Source: Candidatus Staskawiczbacteria bacterium (lineage in GTDB: Bacteria > Patescibacteria > Paceibacteria > Paceibacterales > Staskawiczbacteraceae). From it: a stretch of 64,000 nucleotides of DNA. Under the pieces are notes generated by a model, which was given only the letters and a program-made list of their open reading frames with translations, ran no database searches and was not told where the DNA came from. Below, one piece after another: positions 51,564-59,317 of the stretch. The stretch lies in the NCBI GenBank assembly GCA_903835075.1, contig CAILLM010000008.1, forward strand, positions 47,861-111,860, given 5' to 3'. Within the stretch, counting starts at the first letter, position 1. Each line of letters begins with the position of its first letter. The position numbers and the translations under genes are program-made.

Positions 51564-51644
51564 AAAATTAAAAGTATTTTTTTCTTTTCATAATTTTATC
51601 ACAAACATATTCCAACTTCAACCCCATCAAATATCATCGCAAGT

Positions 51645-51669
51645 CGGTGGGACGTCGGACGTCCCACCG
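51645..51669. repeat. REP-like palindrome, downstream of the transposase
   Basis: CGGTGGGACGTC and GACGTCCCACCG, 12-bp arms with a single central base, 13 bases after the transposase stop. Confidence 0.85.
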
Positions 51670-51681
51670 CTATCGATATTG

Positions 51682-52410
51682 TCACAGTGCCAATTCTTCA
51701 GAATCATGCTTATTTTTATTTTTTATCCAGTTGTCAACTCCAGCCTTACATCCTTCTGGTCCGTTCATAAATTCTAAAAATAATTCTCTCTGCGTAACCG
51801 AAGGAAAAACTTTTTTGCCAAGATAATCTACGTAACTATGGCGCTTATTATTTTCCAAAAATTCTTTGACTTTTTTGGGATTTTTTATTCCCTTTTCTTT
51901 CCATCCCGGCTCAATCATAGAAATCAAATTGGCATGAACATATAAAAATGACGTTCTTAACTGATTATCATCTTTAATATGGACTGCGCGAAATTTATTA
52001 AAAAGATGGCCCATTCTTTTATATTTCTCGTTAAAATATTTAGCATATCCACCATTAACTTTTTTCATAAATTCGGTTATGCCGTTATCTTTCAACTGTT
52101 TTAAAATCAAATGTAAATGATTGGGCATAAACGAAAAAGCAAGAATATCCACCAACCTATCTCTCTCATCAGGATATTCAGAAAGGTGGGATGTCGGACG
52201 TCCCACCGCCTCTTTTTCTTGTTTTTTAAATCTATTACGAGCTCTTCTACGTTCCCAAATTTCTACCCTTTTATTATTGTTAAATTCATAAATAGAAAAA
52301 ATGCCTCTATAAAAATCACTCTCGTCTACATAAACTACGGTGTCACCAACTGCTCGACTTACAACATGATAAATTTCTTCATTAACTAACGAGGGTCTTA
52401 TATAGCTCAT
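51682..52410 (-). CDS. REP-associated tyrosine transposase (RAYT, IS200-like Y1 fold)
   Basis: A 242-residue single-strand DNA transposase. The HUH motif is MPNHLHLIL and the catalytic-Tyr region GGYAKYFNEKYKRMGHLF follows, with FRAVHIKDDNQL in family position. The terminal region matches RAYTs rather than classical IS200. Three copies of a GGTGGGACGTC palindrome lie at 51645-51669, 52185-52208 (inside the gene, encoding VGRPTSH) and 52469-52491. The gene and its repeats form a REP/RAYT unit. Confidence 0.92.
   Translation of the reverse strand: MSYIRPSLVNEEIYHVVSRAVGDTVVYVDESDFYRGIFSIYEFNNNKRVEIWERRRARNRFKKQEKEAVGRPTSHLSEYPDERDRLVDILAFSFMPNHLHLILKQLKDNGITEFMKKVNGGYAKYFNEKYKRMGHLFNKFRAVHIKDDNQLRTSFLYVHANLISMIEPGWKEKGIKNPKKVKEFLENNKRHSYVDYLGKKVFPSVTQRELFLEFMNGPEGCKAGVDNWIKNKNKHDSEELAL
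52185..52208. repeat. REP-like palindrome inside the transposase gene
   Basis: GGTGGGATGTC and GACGTCCCACC, one mismatch from the flanking copies, read in frame as part of the protein (AVGRPTSHLSE). Confidence 0.8.
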
Positions 52411-52468
52411 TTTTTTATTTTATTTATTATTTTAATTATTATACCAATTATACCAAAAATATTTAAAT

Positions 52469-52491
52469 GGTGGGACGTCGGACGTCCCACC
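52469..52491. repeat. REP-like palindrome, upstream of the transposase
   Basis: GGTGGGACGTC and GACGTCCCACC, 58 bases upstream of the transposase start. Confidence 0.85.
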
Positions 52492-52509
52492 AACTTTTTA
52501 TATTCTTGT

Positions 52510-52536
52510 AAAAAAAGAAGCCCACATTGTGCGGGC
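52510..52536 (-). terminator. terminator of the 170-residue gene
   Basis: GCCCACA with TGTGCGGGC (one mismatch), followed by a T-run on the minus strand. Confidence 0.6.
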
Positions 52537-52557
52537 ACTAACATTGAAAAAGAACTT

Positions 52558-53070
52558 TCACATTCCTGGTGCTGACAAAGCACAGAATGCTGGTGGCACC
52601 AGTGCTTCGGCGGGCTGGTCGGGCAACAGTTCAAACTCCTCCGGCGAAAGCCACTTAAACGAATCAACAACTTCATATAATCCCAATGGTGATTTGCCTA
52701 TAGTGTGATATTCGCCAAGCCTGATGGGTTTACCCTCCCTAACTAGCTTACAAACACAATATTTACTTTCTTCAGAATGACCATGAGCAGCATTGCAATG
52801 TCTAGGCAATACCATTCTGCCAGTAAGCCCACCACCTAATCTGGTCAACCTAGCAGGAATGGTCACCGTTAATTCGGCTACATTCTTGGGCGTCTCATTA
52901 ATTTGATGGCCCACCAACTCCAAAAGTGCCGCCAGTGCCCTGCCCATTTCATACGAAGTAGCATGGGGATTTGCTGCCCCAAGTGCCACAGCTCTTCGCA
53001 CCTTCAAAAGCCAACCTTTTGTCCATACAAGACTCTGTCTTTCCATACAATCATCAAATTCGTTTTCCAT
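52558..53070 (-). CDS. hypothetical protein, 170 residues
   Basis: A soluble protein with an N-terminal helix region (WLLKVRRAVALGAANPHATSYEMGRALAALLELVGHQ), a central His/Cys-containing part (PRHCNAAHGHSEESKYCVCKLV) and a Pro-rich tail. The Cys and His residues could form a metal site, but no family is recognised. It has its own promoter candidate (TTGACA-15-TATAAG at about 53130-53156) and terminator, and is somewhat G+C-richer than the neighbouring core genes. Confidence 0.6.
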   Translation of the reverse strand: MENEFDDCMERQSLVWTKGWLLKVRRAVALGAANPHATSYEMGRALAALLELVGHQINETPKNVAELTVTIPARLTRLGGGLTGRMVLPRHCNAAHGHSEESKYCVCKLVREGKPIRLGEYHTIGKSPLGLYEVVDSFKWLSPEEFELLPDQPAEALVPPAFCALSAPGM

Positions 53071-53223
53071 AAGATTTATCCAGTTGATAGTTTTCGCTCA
53101 TTTTATAATTACAACGAGCTACCCAAACCTTATAACAAAATAATTTTTTTGTCAAAGTAATCTGGTATTGCAAAAATTATTAAATAGTGTATATTGAATA
53201 CATTAATAAAAGTAATACTGCTG

Positions 53224-53280
53224 ACCCTTCGACAAGCTCAGGGTTAACCTGCAGCAGAACCCTTCGACTTCGCTCAGGGC
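53224..53280. repeat. pair of CTTCGAC-type palindromes upstream of rpsA
   Basis: ACCCTTCGACAAGCTCAGGG at 53224-53243 and a second copy with a TTCGCT centre at 53259-53280, separated by 15 bases. Confidence 0.7.
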
Positions 53281-53321
53281 AAGTCCAACGGGAAGACAAA
53301 TAAACAGGTATTTTGTTTTAT

Positions 53322-54395
53322 ATGATAAAAGATACAAAAAAAATAGAAGATGCAACAGCTCCTCTTAATATTGGCTCAACAGTAGAAGGAAAAGTAGTTG
53401 CAAGAGATAGATCTTCTCTTTACATTGACTTAGGAATTCACGGAACCGGTATAATATACGGGAGAGAATTTTACAATGTAAAAGATATAGTTAAAAATTT
53501 AGAAACCGGCGACAAAGTTTTTGCCAAAATCGTTGAAATGGAAAACGATGAAGGCTATAAAGAACTTTCGCTAAGAGACGCCACCAAAGAAATTGGCTGG
53601 CAAAGATTGAAAGACTTGCGTGATGCAGGTACAGTTTTAAGTGTTAGAATTAGCGGAGTAAACAAGGGCGGGTTGTTAACAAGTTTAGACGGTATTCAAG
53701 CTTTCTTGCCTGTTTCGCAATTGTCTGCCGAGCACTACCCTCGCGTAGCAGATGCTGACAAGCAAAAAATCTTAAAAGAATTACAAAAATTCATTGGCAA
53801 AACTTTAGAAGTAAAAGTTTTAGATTTATTAGCAGAAGAAAATAAATTAATTCTTTCAGAAAAAGCAAAGTCCGAGGAAAAAACAAAAGAAACCTTAAAA
53901 AATTATAGCAAAGGTGATATTGTTGAAGGACAAATTACCGGCATTGCTGATTTTGGCGCTTTTATAAAATTTCCATTTCCTGTTGAAGATGAGAATGAAC
54001 AAATTGAAGGTTTAATTCACATTTCAGAATTAGACTGGCAATTAGTTGAAAATCCAGCTGAAGTTGTAAAAGTTGGCGAAGCTGTGAAAGCACAAATCAT
54101 CAACATTAACAACAATCAAGTTTTCCTTTCGTTAAAATCTTTAAAGAAAAATCCTTGGGAAGAAATTGAAAAAGAATATAAAAAAGATGACGTTATAAAA
54201 GGAAAAGTAACTAAATTTTCAACTTTTGGAGCATTTGTAGAAATTGCACCAAAAATTAGAGGACTTTGCCACATTTCAGAATTTGAAAGCAAAGAAAAAA
54301 TGGAAGAACAACTTACAATTGGCGAAACTTATAGCTTCCAAGTTATATTAATAGAACCTCGCGAACACAGAATGAGCTTGAAATTGGTAAAATAA
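53322..54395 (+). CDS. rpsA: ribosomal protein S1-type protein with four S1 domains
   Basis: A 357-residue protein from the ATG at 53322 carrying four S1 RNA-binding domains, starting near residues 15, 105, 195 and 280 (for example GSTVEGKVVARDRSSLYIDLG, KGDIVEGQITGIADFGAFIKF, KDDVIKGKVTKFSTFGAFVEI). E. coli S1 has six. It should bind mRNA leaders and bring them to the 30S subunit, which is of interest because several genes here lack Shine-Dalgarno sequences. Confidence 0.9.
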   Translation: MIKDTKKIEDATAPLNIGSTVEGKVVARDRSSLYIDLGIHGTGIIYGREFYNVKDIVKNLETGDKVFAKIVEMENDEGYKELSLRDATKEIGWQRLKDLRDAGTVLSVRISGVNKGGLLTSLDGIQAFLPVSQLSAEHYPRVADADKQKILKELQKFIGKTLEVKVLDLLAEENKLILSEKAKSEEKTKETLKNYSKGDIVEGQITGIADFGAFIKFPFPVEDENEQIEGLIHISELDWQLVENPAEVVKVGEAVKAQIININNNQVFLSLKSLKKNPWEEIEKEYKKDDVIKGKVTKFSTFGAFVEIAPKIRGLCHISEFESKEKMEEQLTIGETYSFQVILIEPREHRMSLKLVK

Positions 54396-54410
54396 AAACT
54401 CACGGTCAGA

Positions 54411-54438
54411 AAAAAATGGGCACTCGCCCATTTTTTTT
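54411..54438 (+). terminator. terminator after rpsA
   Basis: AAAAAATGGGC and GCCCATTTTTTTT. Confidence 0.85.
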
Positions 54439-54452
54439 GCATACAAAACTTG

Positions 54453-54480
54453 AGTCTTCACCCAAAATTGGGTGAAGACT
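54453..54480. promoter_or_regulatory. inverted repeat abutting a -35 box, copy 2
   Basis: AGTCTTCACCCA and TGGGTGAAGACT, 12 bp with a 4-nt loop; the last T opens the TTGACA box. Confidence 0.65.
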
Positions 54481-54508
54481 TGACAAATTATTATTATACT
54501 GATAAATT
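54480..54508 (+). promoter_or_regulatory. promoter of the NYN-domain gene
   Basis: TTGACA, 17-nt spacer, TAAATT. Confidence 0.6.
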
Positions 54509-54554
54509 AAATGAGCTAGAAACTGTAACTTGAAATAGAAATCGAGGAACTACA

Positions 54555-55160
54555 ATGCAACAGGAAGAAAACTTGCCCCAGGAGGAACTTGGGGAGGTGC
54601 TCCCCGTTGTTGACTCAGACAATTTTCAGATTAGTTTGAGAAAGAAATTTGGTTTGGGAAACATGCAAGTTGAGCAAAGGCTTGACTATGCTATGGAGTG
54701 GATAAAAAGTTTAGGGAAACTTTGGGGACAAGGAATTATGGATGAAAACGGAATTATGTCACAAGGACATGGATTTGTTTTCGCTCCCGAACATTTTTCT
54801 GAACCTCATAGAAAAATGTTTGACAAACATGGCTTCCAACTAATGATTTGTGCCAAAAAATACTACGCCGACGGAAAGTTTAATGAAAAAACTGGCAAAC
54901 TTGACAAGTGGGTTGATACAGTGGACGAATGCATAATCCGCTTTGCCAGAGAACTCGTTGCCCATCCAAAGTTTAAAATCTTCTGCTTAATTGCCGGCGA
55001 CAGCGACTATGTCCCGCTACTAAAAGATCTGAAAAAGCACGGAATTAAAGTTGCGTTAGTTGCACCGACCGCTGATTCACTTGGCGGAGAATTACTCAAC
55101 TATGTTGATGTAAATCCTGCAAATAGAAAGCGAATGGTGCTATACCTCGATGAAATTTAG
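54555..55160 (+). CDS. NYN-domain (PIN-like) putative ribonuclease
   Basis: A 201-residue protein with the acidic active-site pattern of NYN/LabA-like nucleases: VDSDNFQIS near residue 19, VDTVDECIIRFA near 123, and LIAGDSDYVPLLKDLKKHGIKVALVAP near 145. A GAGGA ribosome-binding sequence lies 8-12 bases upstream. It probably cleaves RNA. It is preceded by the inverted-repeat promoter at 54453-54508 and closed by a terminator, so it forms a single-gene unit. Confidence 0.85.
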   Translation: MQQEENLPQEELGEVLPVVDSDNFQISLRKKFGLGNMQVEQRLDYAMEWIKSLGKLWGQGIMDENGIMSQGHGFVFAPEHFSEPHRKMFDKHGFQLMICAKKYYADGKFNEKTGKLDKWVDTVDECIIRFARELVAHPKFKIFCLIAGDSDYVPLLKDLKKHGIKVALVAPTADSLGGELLNYVDVNPANRKRMVLYLDEI

Positions 55161-55168
55161 TTACGCAT

Positions 55169-55200
55169 GGCGGTGTGAAATTTACACTGCCTTTTATTTT
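55169..55200 (+). terminator. terminator after the NYN-domain gene
   Basis: GGCGGTGT and ACACTGCC (one wobble), then CTTTTATTTT. Confidence 0.7.
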
Positions 55201-55214
55201 ACTTTCAAGCCTTG

Positions 55215-55290
55215 ACCCTTCACCCTAAATAGGTGTTTTAACTATATATAAAAACAATTTAAGAAAGCCTTAGCTACAAGGGTGAAGGGT
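55215..55290. promoter_or_regulatory. inverted repeat abutting a -35 box, copy 3
   Basis: ACCCTTCACCCT (55215-55226) and AGGGTGAAGGGT (55279-55290), 12 bp with a 52-nt loop. The outer bases differ from copies 1 and 2 but still pair. Confidence 0.6.
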
Positions 55291-55317
55291 TGACATCTTC
55301 TCTTTTTTATGTATAAT
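55290..55317 (+). promoter_or_regulatory. consensus promoter of the 529-residue orphan
   Basis: TTGACA (55290-55295), 16-nt spacer, TATAAT (55312-55317). Confidence 0.8.
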
Positions 55318-55374
55318 TAAACCAGTTCTTCAAAACTTGAAGCAACGGGTCAAAACTGATTGAAAGATAAAAAA

Positions 55375-56964
55375 ATGAACAAGCGCGAAAAAGCCGCACA
55401 AGCGGCAAAACTGATTGAAGCTGCCGCCGAGGCAGCCGCCACGGGCACCAAGCCCACTCAACCCAAACCAGAACCTGACACTACAACCATGAAAGCCAAG
55501 ACCATCACTCCCGAAGCTCCCACGACAGCTGAAGTCGTGGAACAGACCAAGCCCGCCACCCCGGCACCCACCAAACCTGCGAAAGTCAAAATGGCAACGG
55601 TCGGTAACGACCTCAGCCAACTGAGCGAGATCGTCCAGCCTAAAGCCGACGGCAAACCGGCGGTGATTCCATATAATTCACCGGTGTTCACCGCCGATGA
55701 TGGCTCCGCCGAGGCCAAGAGAACAATCGTGGCGAGCATGCCCGTCGACATCGCCAACACCTGGAAATACCGCATGGATGCATACCGTGCGGTACACAGC
55801 TGCGAAAGTAAAGAGGATCGGATTCTGACGGCCGAAGGCCAAGAAAAAGACCAAAAGGTAGCCGACGAATTCTGCACGCGTATCTTCGGATACACCGGCG
55901 CCCTAAGCACTATCGCCGCCAGCATTTGGCTCAAGACGGTGCTCACCACCGAGTACCGCAGCCCCAAGGAAGTCGCGTGGGCCTGCAAAGACCTGCTCAA
56001 GTGGAAGCTTCTGGTTAGTACTGGTACTGGTCGCCGTGTCAAAATCGGCTACCTGGATTATTACATCAACCCCAAGTTTGCATTTGACGAGGAATTCACA
56101 GCTGAGATATTGGCCATTGTGGAGAAGTTCGGAAACGACCTTAAGGTTGTTGAGAGAGAGTTGCGCCTCGTCGAAAATGCGGCGATGGCCAAAGAGGCCA
56201 ACCTCACGCTGGCCGAATTGGTCACCAAACCCGAAAGCAAGGGCACCCTGTTCGTCCATGTGCCTGCCGAAACCTCCGATGAAGAGGAAGAAGGTTGGCG
56301 CGGTGGCTGTGAAGGCGTTTTCGCCGTTGGGGACAACTGGATCGTCCCCGTGAAAGCGTCTGGATCGGCGAAGCAGATGTTCGCCGACATGTGCAAACGC
56401 GGTGGCCGCTGTTCTAAGAAATCGTTGGCCGACAAAAAAATGCCAGGGTTCGAGTCCCTGCGCACTGCTGTTCAGTCAAACCATCCAAACTGGCCCGACC
56501 ACCAGGTCGAGCAATACGTCAAGGATTACCGCACGCTTTGGTATATGCTGAAGCGCGCGATCAAGGACATGGAGGAAAAAGCCGCGCAATCCGACGCCCT
56601 CAAGGCGTTGGAAGGCAAGGCGGAAATCACTCCATTCCAAATCTTCGGACTCAACGGCAGTCATGGCCAGCCTGTTATGGGCAAACCGGCGCTGATCCAA
56701 CTCAATGCCCACTTCAAGGTGGGTGGCAGGACGCTCGTCGACCCCCCACTCGTGGTAACACGGCGAGTGGATACTCACAACTCCGATAATGACATCTTTG
56801 AATTGGTGGCAATCCCACCCTACTTGGAAGACATTTTTGGAGAACAAATCGGGACGCAAGTCCTAGTCGGCAGCCGGGATACCCTCCTCGGCCGCCTGAT
56901 CTCAGACATTGAGGGACAACAAAAGATGTTGGCCGACACCGCGTCGGCCAAAACAGTGGGCTAA
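55375..56964 (+). CDS. large orphan protein, 529 residues
   Basis: A protein from the ATG at 55375, strikingly G+C-rich against the local background. The N-terminus (about 1-75) is a low-complexity Ala/Lys/Pro/Thr region; the remainder is a globular mix without signal peptide or transmembrane helix. Recognisable motifs: none. The middle contains an acidic run (ETSDEEEEGW) and a basic Cys-containing part (MCKRGGRCSKKSLADKK). The combination suggests an acquired gene or a lineage-specific surface or structural protein. It has its own consensus promoter and terminator. Confidence 0.65.
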   Translation: MNKREKAAQAAKLIEAAAEAAATGTKPTQPKPEPDTTTMKAKTITPEAPTTAEVVEQTKPATPAPTKPAKVKMATVGNDLSQLSEIVQPKADGKPAVIPYNSPVFTADDGSAEAKRTIVASMPVDIANTWKYRMDAYRAVHSCESKEDRILTAEGQEKDQKVADEFCTRIFGYTGALSTIAASIWLKTVLTTEYRSPKEVAWACKDLLKWKLLVSTGTGRRVKIGYLDYYINPKFAFDEEFTAEILAIVEKFGNDLKVVERELRLVENAAMAKEANLTLAELVTKPESKGTLFVHVPAETSDEEEEGWRGGCEGVFAVGDNWIVPVKASGSAKQMFADMCKRGGRCSKKSLADKKMPGFESLRTAVQSNHPNWPDHQVEQYVKDYRTLWYMLKRAIKDMEEKAAQSDALKALEGKAEITPFQIFGLNGSHGQPVMGKPALIQLNAHFKVGGRTLVDPPLVVTRRVDTHNSDNDIFELVAIPPYLEDIFGEQIGTQVLVGSRDTLLGRLISDIEGQQKMLADTASAKTVG

Positions 56965-57021
56965 CCACCCGCTGTGATTGACGAAGAACCGTATGACAAC
57001 CCGACCCGTTGCAACGGTTAT

Positions 57022-57054
57022 GGGGGCCGGTACACAATGTACCGCGCCCCCTTT
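57022..57054 (+). terminator. terminator after the 529-residue orphan
   Basis: GGGGG/CCCCC and CGGTACA/TGTACCG around CAA, followed by TTTT. Confidence 0.85.
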
Positions 57055-57121
57055 TAATTTACACTTCGACAAGCTCAGTGCAGGCAAAAAAATAAATTAT
57101 TATATTTGAATTATTTTAAAA

Positions 57122-57148
57122 ATTATGATAAGCTGGTTATATCATAAT
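57122..57148. promoter_or_regulatory. inverted repeat upstream of the ftsH leader
   Basis: ATTATGATA and TATCATAAT, 9 bp with a 9-nt loop, 22 bases upstream of the structured leader. Possible operator. Confidence 0.35.
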
Positions 57149-57169
57149 AAATAGCGAGGGATAAATAAT

Positions 57170-57254
57170 GTATCCAGCGCAAATTGGGTCTAAGTGTATA
57201 AATTATAGTTAACCCAATTTGCGAGGCAACCTTGTTCGCCTCGCTCACAAGGCC
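57170..57254 (+). promoter_or_regulatory. structured cis-regulatory leader of ftsH (twin of the rplS leader)
   Basis: An 85-nt element ending at the GTG start. Conserved GTATCCAGCG, then stem P1 CGCAAATTGGGT/ACCCAATTTGCG (57178-57189 and 57212-57223) with a loop containing CTAAGTGTATAA. Stem P2 is CCTTG/CAAGG (57230-57234 and 57248-57252); a CGAGGC segment (57222-57227) pairs with GCCTCG in the P2 loop (57238-57243), a pseudoknot-like arrangement. The CAAGG arm contains the only Shine-Dalgarno-like AAGG, so P2 would hide it. Translational control is inferred. Confidence 0.75.
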
Positions 57255-59105
57255 GTGAAAACAAATTCACTTTTGAAAAACTTTATTTTTGTTATTTTAA
57301 TACTTTTGATTGTTGGCGGAATTTTTAGTTTACTTTACTACCCTACTACAACTCCAAACGAAATTTCTATAACAAAATTAGCATCAGACATAAATGGTAA
57401 TTTTGTTAAAAAAATTACAGTTGCAGGAGATGTTTTAAACATCACTTACACAGACAATAAAACAGCAACCTCCATGAAAGAAGCTGGCACAGGCCTAACA
57501 GATTTGTTGTTAAATTTAAATGTTAATAAAGACAGCTTGGCAAAAGTTGATGTTTCAAACCAAGTTGCCAAACAAGATTTATGGAGCTGGCTAACGCCGC
57601 TTTTGGTTTTTGGGATTTTGCCTTTGGTTGTATTTGGATTTTTCTTTTGGACAATGATAAAGCAAGCAAAAACAGGTGCTGGACAAGCGTTTGATTTTAC
57701 AAAAGCTAAAGCAAGATTATTTGGAGCTGATGGCCATAGCAAAGAAAAAATTACATTTAAAGATGTTGCAGGATTGAAAGAAGCAAAAGAAGAATTAGTC
57801 GAAATTGTAGACTTTTTAAAATTTCCAAAAAAATATTTGGCAATGGGCGCTAAAATTCCAAGAGGAGTTTTGCTTGTGGGAAGTGCAGGAGTTGGAAAAA
57901 CATTGTTAGCAAGAGCTGTTGCAGGAGAAGCAAATGTTCCATTTTTATCGGTTTCTGGTTCTGAGTTTGTGGAAATGTTTGTTGGAGTTGGTTCGGCCCG
58001 TGTGCGTGACTTATTTGCAACAGCAAAGAAAACAAACCCTTCTATAATTTTTATTGATGAGTTAGACGCAATAGGAAGACACCGCGGAGCAGGAATTGGC
58101 GGTGGCCATGATGAACGCGAACAAACCTTAAACCAAATTTTAGTTGAAATGGATGGTTTTGAAAAAGAAACTGGAGTTATAATTTTAGCTGCCACAAACA
58201 GGCCAGATATTTTAGACCCTGCCCTACTTCGACCAGGCAGATTTGATAGAAAAATTGTTTTAGATCCACCTGATGTTCATGATAGAGAAGAAATTTTAAA
58301 AATTCATTCAAAAGATAAACCATTAGCAAGCAATATTGATTTTAAAGAAACAGCTGAAAGAACCCCTGGATTTTCCGGGGCTGATTTAGCAAACGTTGCC
58401 AATGAAGCTGCTTTGCTTGCTGCAAGACAAAACAAAACACAAATTGACCAAAGAGAATTTTTAGAAGCAATTGAAAAAGTGTTGCTTGGGCCAGAAAGAA
58501 AATCACACATTTTATCAAAAAATGAAAAAGAAATTGCAGCTTACCACGAAGCAGGCCACGCTTTAGTTTCAACATTTATGCCAGACACCGAGCCCGTAAG
58601 AAAAATCTCTATCATTGCACGTGGAATGGCGGCGGGCTATACCTTACAAGTTCCAAGTGAAGAGAAAAAAATGAAAACAAAAACAGGTTTTGTTTCTGAA
58701 ATTGCAACATTGCTTGGCGGATGTACTGCTGAAAGAATAAAATTTGGCGAAATGACAACTGGTGCTTCAAATGATTTAAGTAGAGCATCAGAAATGGCAA
58801 GAAAATTGGTAAAACAATACGGAATGTCTTCTTTGGGATTAATTGCTTTTGGCGAAAAAGATGAAATGGTATTTTTGGGAAGAGAAATTTCCGAACAAAG
58901 AAATTATTCTGAAAAAGTTGCTGAAAGAATTGATGCAGAAGTAGATATGGTAATTAAAGAAGCACAAAAAAAGGCAGAGATTATTTTGATAAAACATAAA
59001 GCATTGCTGGACAAAGTAGCCAAGGCTTTGGTTGAAAAAGAAATAATAGAAAGAAACGAATACGAAAAATTAGTAGGAAACGTAGGAAATTTAAAAAAAG
59101 CCTAG
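57255..59105 (+). CDS. ftsH: ATP-dependent zinc metalloprotease FtsH
   Basis: A membrane-bound AAA+ protease of 616 residues, starting at GTG 57255 directly after the structured leader. Two N-terminal transmembrane helices (about 8-30 and 105-130) flank a small periplasmic domain. The AAA module has Walker A GSAGVGKT (the common form is GPPGTGKT), Walker B IIFIDELDAIGR, and the second region of homology ATNRPDILDPALLRPGRFDRK. The protease domain has zinc ligands HEAGH. It degrades membrane and regulatory proteins. Confidence 0.97.
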   Translation: MKTNSLLKNFIFVILILLIVGGIFSLLYYPTTTPNEISITKLASDINGNFVKKITVAGDVLNITYTDNKTATSMKEAGTGLTDLLLNLNVNKDSLAKVDVSNQVAKQDLWSWLTPLLVFGILPLVVFGFFFWTMIKQAKTGAGQAFDFTKAKARLFGADGHSKEKITFKDVAGLKEAKEELVEIVDFLKFPKKYLAMGAKIPRGVLLVGSAGVGKTLLARAVAGEANVPFLSVSGSEFVEMFVGVGSARVRDLFATAKKTNPSIIFIDELDAIGRHRGAGIGGGHDEREQTLNQILVEMDGFEKETGVIILAATNRPDILDPALLRPGRFDRKIVLDPPDVHDREEILKIHSKDKPLASNIDFKETAERTPGFSGADLANVANEAALLAARQNKTQIDQREFLEAIEKVLLGPERKSHILSKNEKEIAAYHEAGHALVSTFMPDTEPVRKISIIARGMAAGYTLQVPSEEKKMKTKTGFVSEIATLLGGCTAERIKFGEMTTGASNDLSRASEMARKLVKQYGMSSLGLIAFGEKDEMVFLGREISEQRNYSEKVAERIDAEVDMVIKEAQKKAEIILIKHKALLDKVAKALVEKEIIERNEYEKLVGNVGNLKKA

Positions 59106-59192
59106 AAATTCTAGGCCAAGGGCGGTTAGCTCCCGCCTTTGGCGAGGCTCGCCCCGCTTGCGGGGCGGCAGTTGGTTAAAAGATTATTTATC

Positions 59193-59265
59193 GGGCGCAT
59201 AGCTCAGTTGGTAGAGCGCGGAGCTTATACCTCCGTGGTCCTAGGTTCGAGTCCTAGTGCGCCCA
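59193..59265 (+). tRNA. tRNA-Ile (anticodon TAT)
   Basis: Acceptor GGGCGCA/TGCGCCC, anticodon stem CGGAG/CTCCG with loop CTTATAC, T-arm CTAGG-TTCGAGT-CCTAG. It reads AUA directly with a UAU anticodon. Confidence 0.93.
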
Positions 59266-59284
59266 CACAGTTGATAAAAGTACA

Positions 59285-59312
59285 TTTACACCTGAACTAC
59301 TGATGATATAAT
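59285..59312 (+). promoter_or_regulatory. leaderless promoter of the LAGLIDADG-like gene
   Basis: TTTACA (5/6), 16-nt spacer, TATAAT (6/6). The ATG at 59318 follows the -10 box by 5 bases. Confidence 0.6.
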
Positions 59313-59317
59313 TAAGT

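Noticed and set aside
55458..57087. Several minus-strand frames opposite the 529-residue orphan
   Set aside because: The G+C-rich strand yields chance open frames; only the plus frame has promoter, start and terminator.
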